Below, piece by piece: positions 44,195 through 50,165 of a stretch of DNA of 50,165 nt; the first letter of the stretch is position 1; every line of letters begins with the position of its first letter. The stretch lies in NCBI GenBank assembly GCA_034439975.1, contig JAWXBK010000055.1:1-50165 (forward strand), read 5' to 3'. Position numbers and translations under genes: made by a program. This DNA is from JAWXBK01 sp034439975. GTDB lineage: Bacteria; Pseudomonadota; Alphaproteobacteria; Dongiales; Dongiaceae. The notes under the pieces are model-generated. The model searched no databases. It worked only from the letters and a program-made list of their open reading frames with translations, and had not been told where the DNA came from.

Positions 44195-45289
44195 CTAGTA
44201 GCCCTCGATCCGGATCAGCCCGGCCAGGCCGAAGCTGAGGAACAGAAGCCCCGGGCTCCAGGCCGCCACGGCGGCCGGAATGGCACCCGTCTCGCCGAGC
44301 GCCTGGCAGACCCCGTCGGTGACGAAATAAAGGAAGCCCATGCCGACGCCGGCGGCGAGCCCCATCGCCATGCGCTGGTTCCGGCGCAGCGTCTGCGCCA
44401 TGGGCGCCGCGAGGATTACCATGATGAACACGGCAACCGGCACGGCGTATCGCTTGTGCAGCCAGGTCTCGTAGTAATAGTCTGGCCGGTTGCCGATCTC
44501 GCCTTCGGCTTGCGTGAAAGATTCGAGCTGCTCCAGCGTCAGGCTGGTCGGCGGGGCGACGATATCGGCGTAGTGGCCGGGCCGAAGCGTGCCTTCCCAG
44601 ACGTCGGTCGCCTGACGCGTGAACTCGCCGCCGGCATGTCTCTCCATGACCAGCGTTTCCACGTCGTAGAGTTGCCAGCGGCCCTTTTCAAGATAGAGCG
44701 CGACATCCGCCGTGATGCGTTTGGCGAGATTGCCCCCCTCGTCGCGGACGAAGAACGTCACATCGTGCAGTTCGCGGCCCTGATTGAGAACGAGCGAGAC
44801 CCGGACCAGCGCAAGTCCGTCGCGAATCCACACGCCTTCGCTGGTATCGGCGGCCGGCTCGTCAGTCAGCGAGTCCGCTTCCGCATCCCAGTCGATCAGG
44901 ACGCGCTGCGTCATCGGCGTCGCCCGATCGACCACATAGAAATTCACGACCGCGACCAGGGCGGCTGCCGGCAGGAAGCAGAGCAGAATCCGATAGAAGG
45001 AGAGACCTGCTGCCTTCGCCGCAAGGATTTCGCTGTTTTGTGCGAGGCGTGCCAGCGTCAGCAAGGTCGCGATCAGCGTCGAGAAGGGCAGCACGAACCC
45101 GAATACCTCCGGCGTGCGCAGCATCGCGTAGCGCACCAGCACCCAGAGGCTGTCTCCATGCCGGGCAAAAAGCCGGTCGGTGTTGTTGAGCAGATCGAGA
45201 AGCTGCAGCAACCCGACGAAGCCGAGCACCACGGCGGTCAGGTTCCCGAGAAAAAGCCGCGAAACATAGCGCGTCAGCGTCCAGGTCAT
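44195..45289 (-). CDS. lptG: LptG-type lipid export permease
   Basis: 364 residues from ATG 45289, which overlaps the lptF stop as ATGA. Six membrane helices are split 3+3 around a periplasmic jellyroll of about 190 residues (VNFYVVDRATPMTQ onward). It belongs to the YjgP/YjgQ family. With LptF and LptB it extracts a lipid from the inner membrane for transport to the outer membrane. Neighbours lptD, surA and pdxA, common next to lptG in alphaproteobacteria, are absent here. Lipid-synthesis genes follow instead, so it may serve a lipid other than LPS. Confidence 0.92.
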   Translation of the reverse strand: MTWTLTRYVSRLFLGNLTAVVLGFVGLLQLLDLLNNTDRLFARHGDSLWVLVRYAMLRTPEVFGFVLPFSTLIATLLTLARLAQNSEILAAKAAGLSFYRILLCFLPAAALVAVVNFYVVDRATPMTQRVLIDWDAEADSLTDEPAADTSEGVWIRDGLALVRVSLVLNQGRELHDVTFFVRDEGGNLAKRITADVALYLEKGRWQLYDVETLVMERHAGGEFTRQATDVWEGTLRPGHYADIVAPPTSLTLEQLESFTQAEGEIGNRPDYYYETWLHKRYAVPVAVFIMVILAAPMAQTLRRNQRMAMGLAAGVGMGFLYFVTDGVCQALGETGAIPAAVAAWSPGLLFLSFGLAGLIRIEGY

Positions 45290-46476
45290 GTCGCCTCCCG
45301 CCGGCGCTGACCGAATGTGATGATGCGACCAAAAAGATTGTCGAGCCCGCTGAGCAGCCAGTTGAGCGGATTGGAACCAGGCCGCACGCTGGTAACCCAG
45401 AAGCACCATGTGCTCAAGACAAGGAATATGAAGAACGGCGACCAGAGTGCGATCCATGGCGACACTCGGCCCTGATCGCTCAATCCTTCTCCGAGCTGTA
45501 ACAGGTAGTGATAGATCAGCAGCAGAACGATACCGCTACCGAGACTGACGCCACGGCGGCTGCGCCGCGTCGTCATTGCAAGTGGCGCCGCCAGCAGCGG
45601 CAGAAAGACGAACGACAAGGTACGCACGACGCGGGCATGAAGCTCGGTCTCGAAGCGCACTTTGTCGATATCGGGCGGCGGGTTCTTGATCGCGCGCCAC
45701 AGCTCGGGAATGGTCATCTCGCGATCGGAATCGCCACGCAGGCGGAACGGGCTTGGTCCCAGCGAATCGTCGAGCGGCAAGGTCAGCGAGTCGAACGACA
45801 ACACGGTCGCTTCGCTGCCAAGCAGCCCGGCATCGACGCGAATGCCGTTCTCGAGACGCAGGACCAAGGCGAGATCGTCGGTCGAACGAAATACGCGCCC
45901 GGTCTCGGCGGTTGTTGTAATCGAGCCACCCGATGGGCGCTCTTCGTGAACGAAGATCCCACTCAAAACCCGTCCGCCATCTGAAATATCGTTGGCCATG
46001 ATCGTAAAATTGCCGAAGCCGGTGAAGAACGAGCCGCGTTCGAGGGCCGATTCCCAGGCAGTTTCGGCAACCACATACACCAGCGCACGATACGCGTAAC
46101 GGGTATAGGGCTGGAGGAACCCGAAGATGATGCTGCCGCAGGCGACCAACACGATCGCGACCAGCATGATCGGCGCCACGAGTCGATGCAGCGAAACGCC
46201 GGTCGCGTTCATGGCGTCGATCTCGCTGTCGGCGCTGAGCCGGCTGATCGCGAGAATGATGCCGATGAAGAACGCAAGCGGCAGCGCGAGGCCGAGATAA
46301 TGCGGGATGAGATTGGCCAGCATCCGCAGCACGAAGATGATCGGGCCGCCCTTTGCGACGACGAAGTCGAGCAGCCGTACCATGCGCTCGAGCAGCAGCG
46401 CTATCAGCGCGATGGCCACCGTGCCAAACAGGGGCCACATGATGCGGCTGAGGATATAGCGATCGAGCAGGGTCAT
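45286..46476 (-). CDS. lptF: LptF-type lipid export permease
   Basis: 396 residues with the same 3+3 helix layout. The N-terminus MTLLDRYILSRIMWPLFG is typical of LptF, and RLSADSEIDAMNATGVS is the coupling-helix region that docks on LptB. It begins 6 bases after the HIT gene stop and couples to lptG. It forms the inner-membrane gate of a lipid-export machine. Confidence 0.93.
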   Translation of the reverse strand: MTLLDRYILSRIMWPLFGTVAIALIALLLERMVRLLDFVVAKGGPIIFVLRMLANLIPHYLGLALPLAFFIGIILAISRLSADSEIDAMNATGVSLHRLVAPIMLVAIVLVACGSIIFGFLQPYTRYAYRALVYVVAETAWESALERGSFFTGFGNFTIMANDISDGGRVLSGIFVHEERPSGGSITTTAETGRVFRSTDDLALVLRLENGIRVDAGLLGSEATVLSFDSLTLPLDDSLGPSPFRLRGDSDREMTIPELWRAIKNPPPDIDKVRFETELHARVVRTLSFVFLPLLAAPLAMTTRRSRRGVSLGSGIVLLLIYHYLLQLGEGLSDQGRVSPWIALWSPFFIFLVLSTWCFWVTSVRPGSNPLNWLLSGLDNLFGRIITFGQRRREAT

Positions 46477-46482
46477 CGTGGA

Positions 46483-46932
46483 TCAGTGCCGCGGCCAGGC
46501 GGTGCGCAACCGACCGACCAGTCGGCCGCGCAAGGGATCATCGGTGACGGTTGAGTGCGTGAGATCGGGCATTCGAGGCCAGCCCGGATCGAGAAAGTCG
46601 ACACCCTCGAATGCACGCGGGGCCGCATAGCGGGGAACCACATGCAGATGCACATGCGGGTCGACCATCATCAGCATCATATAGTTGATCTTGTCATAGT
46701 CGAACAAGGATTTCAGCGTGCGTTCAATATCGCCTACGACCTCATGCAACCCGGCCATGGTGGCGGCATCGAGATCCGAAAAGCGTGTCGCCGTGCCGCG
46801 TGCTGCGAGCACCAGGGCGCCGAGCGTCGCCTGCTGCGGGCGCAGCAGCACAACCCAATGCGGATACTCGGCCACGACCGTATCCGGGTGGCCGAAAGTC
46901 GTCATGGTCGCATTGACGCCGGTGTCGGACAT
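46483..46932 (-). CDS. HIT family nucleotide hydrolase/transferase
   Basis: 149 residues from ATG 46932. The histidine triad HVHLHVV (His93, His95, His97) is complete and lies in DPHVHLHVVPRY. HIT proteins hydrolyse or transfer nucleoside monophosphates; the group with this spacing is Fhit/Ap4A-phosphorylase-like. In this operon it might clear NDP-linked side products of the nucleotidyltransferases. That is inference. It is 69 bases after the metallophosphoesterase. Confidence 0.9.
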   Translation of the reverse strand: MSDTGVNATMTTFGHPDTVVAEYPHWVVLLRPQQATLGALVLAARGTATRFSDLDAATMAGLHEVVGDIERTLKSLFDYDKINYMMLMMVDPHVHLHVVPRYAAPRAFEGVDFLDPGWPRMPDLTHSTVTDDPLRGRLVGRLRTAWPRH

Positions 46933-47001
46933 TTCGTTCCTCGGTTCGACCACAGCCTAGCACGTGCCGGCGGGCGAAAGCGTACTGCCGGGCACGGCGT
47001 T

Positions 47002-48006
47002 TTAGGCGGCCAGCGGTACATCCAGTCGGAAGCCGCCGGTCCGCTCGAATCGATCGAGCGTGACGGCGACGGTGCGGACTTCGACTTCGACCCGCCAGCC
47101 ATCGCCGGCGGGTTCTATCCGGTAAAGGTGATAGCGCGCCGGATCCTTGTTGCCCCAAGCTCGAGCGGATGCCGAGGCGACACCGATGACCGGCGCTGTG
47201 CCCTCGGGCACGGCAATCCGGTTCAGGCTCGAGCGATGAGTATGTCCGTGCAGCATCAGTTCGGCGCCGCTCGCGGCAATCGCGGCCCGCAGCTCGGTAA
47301 TGTCTTCGAGTTCCTTGCGCCGATGATGGCGATCCTCGAAGGGCGGATGATGGATCAGGACGATCCGGAACAGATTTTCCTTTCCGAGTTCGTCGAGAAG
47401 CCGGCGCAGCCGCTCGATCTGCGGTGCACCGAGACGTCCTCCTGCGCTGCGGATCGGCATCGCACAGGCGCTCGACGTGCCGATCAGGGCGATCCGACCG
47501 CGACGGCGCACGAACGGGAAATCGTCCTGACCCTCGAATGGCGTGCCCGTCGCGCCCGCAGTCGGTTCGTCACGCATGTAGCAGCGCCAGTTGCCGATCG
47601 TCTCGTCCCAGGGCAGGTCGATATAGGCGTCGTGATTGCCGGGGATCACCGTCAGCGCCTCGGATGTGCCGAACGCGCCCAGCCATTGCGTCGCGCGCGC
47701 GAACTCTTCCGGCAGCGAGATATTGACGATATCGCCGGTAATGACCGTGTGATCCGGTGTCGCCTTCCGAAGATCCTCGCTCAGAGCGGCGAGCACACCC
47801 GATAGATGGATTCGCCGGCGGCGCAGTTGCCAGGAGAGGAGGCCGAAGGCCCGTTTGTTCGCGATTGCGCGCGGGCCGGGCAGTGGCCAGCCTGCCAGGT
47901 GTGGATCGGAGAGATGGGCCAGGGTGAACAATTGGCGGGAGTCCGGCAGCCGGTTATAAGGGGGCGGGTTGGCTGGTCTTGTCTCAAGGCCAGCCGGTTC
48001 GGTCAA
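47002..48006 (-). CDS. Metallophosphoesterase
   Basis: Up to 334 residues. All calcineurin-type motifs are present: LSDPHL, VITGDIVN, PGNHD, LIHHPPFEDRHH and LHGHTHRS. The start is uncertain: the frame opens at TTG 48006 with no ATG nearby, and a TTG inside SRQLFTLAHLSDPH is possible. Substrate may be a cyclic nucleotide or a phosphorylated head group; the lipid-linked operon hints at the latter. It is divergent from the CDP-alcohol transferase with a 54-base gap, so both promoters must be compact. Confidence 0.85.
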   Translation of the reverse strand: MTEPAGLETRPANPPPYNRLPDSRQLFTLAHLSDPHLAGWPLPGPRAIANKRAFGLLSWQLRRRRIHLSGVLAALSEDLRKATPDHTVITGDIVNISLPEEFARATQWLGAFGTSEALTVIPGNHDAYIDLPWDETIGNWRCYMRDEPTAGATGTPFEGQDDFPFVRRRGRIALIGTSSACAMPIRSAGGRLGAPQIERLRRLLDELGKENLFRIVLIHHPPFEDRHHRRKELEDITELRAAIAASGAELMLHGHTHRSSLNRIAVPEGTAPVIGVASASARAWGNKDPARYHLYRIEPAGDGWRVEVEVRTVAVTLDRFERTGGFRLDVPLAA

Positions 48007-48060
48007 GCGGCGCCCCAGTGGGCCTTCAAACTCATCCCCGGATTGCGGCCAGATTCCCTC

Positions 48061-49224
48061 ATGACAGATTCACACCCCCGCAAAGCGGATAACCCCGCCG
48101 TTCGGTTGCTCGGTTCCGGCGGGCGACGCCTCTGGGGGCTGACCGGCGCCGAGCGACTGCACCGCACATTGCGGCGAGCGGGAATCGATTCGACCGCCGA
48201 CGCAGCGTCGGCGGGTGGCATGCTGCTGCTTCGTACCGACTATCTTTATGACGAATCCCTCATCCGGGCGCTGATCGGGCAGCCGGGTCGGGCACTGGTC
48301 GATCCGGCGGACAGCACAAGACTGGTTGCTGCGCATGTAGGCGCCGAAGCCACCGCCGCCAATGGTCTGTCAGGTGAGATCGATCTGGGTAATGTCGTGC
48401 GTGAGGCCCAGCTCGAACGAATCGGGCCGATTGAACTCGCCGGTTCCTACGATGCGACGTTGCGCAAGCGTGCGACACCTTATCTGCTGCCGCTCGAGAG
48501 CACGTCGCGCGATGTTTTGGAACGTGCGAGTTTTTCGGGTGCCTACAAAGGCGCAACCGATTTCGTCACCAAGTATCTGTGGCCCTGGCCGGCGCGTCAG
48601 GTGACGCGCTGGTGCGCCGCACTCGGCATTTCGCCCAATGCCGTGACTTTCGTCAGCCTGCTGCTCGTGATCGCCGCGTTCTGGCTGTTCTGGACCGGGC
48701 AGTTCGCGCTCGGTCTCGTTGCGGCCTGGGGGATGACGTTCCTCGATACGGTCGATGGCAAGCTCGCCCGCGTCACGTTGACGTCAACCAAAGCCGGCGA
48801 GGTGTTCGATCATGGCATCGATCTTATCCATCCACCTTTCTGGTACTGGGCCTGGTATGTCGGCCTGGCGACCGTGCCGGTAACGCCCGAACTGAGCGAA
48901 TGGCTGTTGCCGGCACTCTGGGTGATCATCGTCGGCTATGTGCTTGGGCGCGCCGAGGAAGGATTCTTCATGGCGCGGTTCGGCATTGAAATTCATATCT
49001 GGCGACCTGTCGATTACTGGTTCCGCACGATTACCGCGCGACGCAATCCCAATCTTGCGATCCTGACGCTTGCGGTCCTGATCGGCCGGCCAGCCGAAGG
49101 CTTCGTCGCGGTTGCGATCTGGACGTTCCTCTCGCTGCTGTTCCACCTGGTACGGATCGGCCAGGCGGTGTTAGCGAAACGTCGCGGCGGTGCGTTACGA
49201 TCCTGGCTGACGGAGACAGCATGA
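48061..49224 (+). CDS. CDP-alcohol phosphatidyltransferase with extra N-terminal domain
   Basis: 387 residues. The CDP-alcohol motif is complete from Asp229: D229, D232, G233, A236/R237, G246, D250 and D254 in the DxxDGxxARx8GxxxDxxxD form. Membrane helices lie at about 193-227, 262-285 and 310-390. The first 160 residues are a separate soluble domain with LLLRTDYLYDESLIRALIG, reminiscent of the nucleotidyltransferase half of IPCT-DIPP synthase but lacking its GxGxR loop. It could be a relict or regulatory domain. The stop overlaps the lipid-kinase start as ATGA. It would transfer a CDP-linked alcohol or lipid to a phospho-acceptor. Confidence 0.88.
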   Translation: MTDSHPRKADNPAVRLLGSGGRRLWGLTGAERLHRTLRRAGIDSTADAASAGGMLLLRTDYLYDESLIRALIGQPGRALVDPADSTRLVAAHVGAEATAANGLSGEIDLGNVVREAQLERIGPIELAGSYDATLRKRATPYLLPLESTSRDVLERASFSGAYKGATDFVTKYLWPWPARQVTRWCAALGISPNAVTFVSLLLVIAAFWLFWTGQFALGLVAAWGMTFLDTVDGKLARVTLTSTKAGEVFDHGIDLIHPPFWYWAWYVGLATVPVTPELSEWLLPALWVIIVGYVLGRAEEGFFMARFGIEIHIWRPVDYWFRTITARRNPNLAILTLAVLIGRPAEGFVAVAIWTFLSLLFHLVRIGQAVLAKRRGGALRSWLTETA

Positions 49225-50165
49225 GCGGCGTCTTCAGCGGTCCGATCGGGCTCATCGTCAACCCGCGCAGCCGGCGCAACTGCGAGCGGCTCGATCGGGT
49301 GCGCGCGGTCTATCGCCCGGCCCAGCGTCTTCTCACGCGCGAGATCGAGAATGTCGCCGACATCCCGGCGGTGCTGTCGGAGTTCGCAGCGTCCGGCACG
49401 TCCTTGCTGGCCGTTTCGGGCGGCGACGGTACCGTGCAGGCGACGATGACGGCGCTGATCGGCCGCAGTCCCTTTGCATCGATCCCGCCGCTCGCCGTGC
49501 TGGCCGGCGGTATGACGAACGTCACCGGCCATCGGCTCGGCATTCCGGGTAAACCTGATCTCGGCCTTACGGCGCTGTTACAGCGGCGCGACGCAGGTCG
49601 CTCGCTCAATTTGATAACGCATCCGGTTCTGTCGGTCCGGGCCGGCATAAAAGCCGAAGTGCAGTTCGGTCTGCTGCTCGGTGGGGCTGCGTTCTACGAC
49701 ACGACGCAACTGGCGCGCCGCCGCGTTCACCCTATCGGTTTTGCCCAATCGACCGCAGCGGCGGCAGCGGCGCTGATGCTGATCATGCAAACAATTTTCG
49801 GCCGGCAGAAACAGGGAACGCGCATTCGGCTGATCGGTGACGATGCCGAGATTGTCAGCGGTGAATGCTATCTCTTTCTCGCGACGACCTTGCCCGGCCT
49901 CATTCTCGGGGCTGATCCATTCTGGGCCGCGGAGACGGCCCCGATCCGCTGGACCTGGGTCCAAAGCCCGCCGCGTCGTTTTCTTTCGGCGCTTCTGCCG
50001 CTGATCCGCGGGAAGCCGCGCGACTGGATGAACGATGCGGGCTATCGTAGCGGCCGCGTCGTTCGCCTCGCCATCGACAGCGATGCGCCTCTATTGTTCG
50101 ATGGCGAGCGGATCGACCCGGTGCGCGGCGAACCGATTATCGTTGAAAGCGAGCATGCGTTGACC
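49221..50165 (+). CDS. Diacylglycerol-kinase-type lipid kinase, 3' end beyond window
   Basis: 315 codons are visible from ATG 49221 with no stop before the end. The GGDGT motif (residues 67-71, in AVSGGDGTVQATMTALI) binds ATP phosphates. LAGGMTNVTG and LLFDGERIDP are the later family motifs. It phosphorylates diacylglycerol, or ceramide or a sphingoid base in some relatives. Coupling to the CDP-alcohol transferase suggests that the kinase product, or its activated form, is used in the same pathway. Confidence 0.92.
   Translation, partial: MSGVFSGPIGLIVNPRSRRNCERLDRVRAVYRPAQRLLTREIENVADIPAVLSEFAASGTSLLAVSGGDGTVQATMTALIGRSPFASIPPLAVLAGGMTNVTGHRLGIPGKPDLGLTALLQRRDAGRSLNLITHPVLSVRAGIKAEVQFGLLLGGAAFYDTTQLARRRVHPIGFAQSTAAAAAALMLIMQTIFGRQKQGTRIRLIGDDAEIVSGECYLFLATTLPGLILGADPFWAAETAPIRWTWVQSPPRRFLSALLPLIRGKPRDWMNDAGYRSGRVVRLAIDSDAPLLFDGERIDPVRGEPIIVESEHALT

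Noticed and set aside
42354..44198. 614-codon plus-strand open frame
   Set aside because: It lies wholly opposite the acyltransferase and hydroxylase genes, which have clear motifs; the translation is Arg/Asp-rich and without family motifs, as expected for antisense of GC-rich genes.
1..50165. CRISPR arrays, insertion sequences, integrases, attachment sites, riboswitches
   Set aside because: I found no regularly spaced repeats, transposase motifs, terminal inverted repeats or recognisable riboswitch cores on either strand.

Overview
The window is a chromosomal segment of high GC content, most likely from an alphaproteobacterium (a Rhodospirillales-like lineage is my best guess). The reasons are dense gene packing with many ATGA stop/start overlaps, a ChvI-type response regulator, adenylate cyclases of the TolB/TPR-tailed kind, peptide-type ABC transporters with Tat-like binding-protein signals, and the overall mix of amine and fatty-acid catabolism genes. 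There are no rRNA genes, insertion sequences, integrases, phage genes or CRISPR arrays. One tRNA (Asn-GTT) is present with its own promoter and terminator.

Left part (1-4.8 kb): two proteins built for type I secretion, a Calx-beta/RTX protein cut by the window edge and a VCBS-like protein with a type I C-terminal target domain. No exporter genes are visible. 4.9-8.4 kb (minus strand): a tight operon cysK - alaX - sseA - tandem GNAT with three ATGA overlaps. 8.5-11.4 kb: an M81 peptidase divergent from an alpha/beta hydrolase-OsmC fusion. 11.9-17.8 kb: a complete peptide-type ABC importer (binding protein, two permeases, fused double ATPase) with an intercistronic hairpin and a partial gene-end duplication.

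17.8-28 kb: a region of amine and acyl-CoA metabolism with clear decay. It holds a trimethylamine-dehydrogenase-like flavoprotein, a frameshifted amine oxidase, an MDR reductase, an MFS transporter, an acyl-CoA dehydrogenase, the C-terminal stump of a Rieske oxygenase, a broken Popeye/cNMP-binding membrane protein, and an orphan PotD/PotF-type binding protein. 28.4-30.1 kb: an enoyl-CoA isomerase/hydratase next to a 2,4-dienoyl-CoA reductase, a pair suited to unsaturated fatty-acid oxidation. 30.1-33.5 kb: an envelope-sensing operon with lipoprotein, response regulator, lytic transglycosylase and histidine kinase. 33.5-40.2 kb: class II aldolase, a glycosyltransferase/acyltransferase pair, MsrQ, a membrane protein and an adenylate cyclase.

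Right part (40.6-50.2 kb) is the most interesting. Two nucleotidyltransferases, a GNAT-like protein resembling what I recall of bacterial ceramide synthases, a fatty-acid hydroxylase, an LptF/LptG pair away from its usual neighbours, a HIT hydrolase, a metallophosphoesterase, a two-domain CDP-alcohol phosphatidyltransferase and a diacylglycerol-kinase-type lipid kinase sit together. I infer a locus that makes and exports an unusual anionic lipid, possibly a phospho-sphingolipid. The head-group chemistry is not something I recognise as described.
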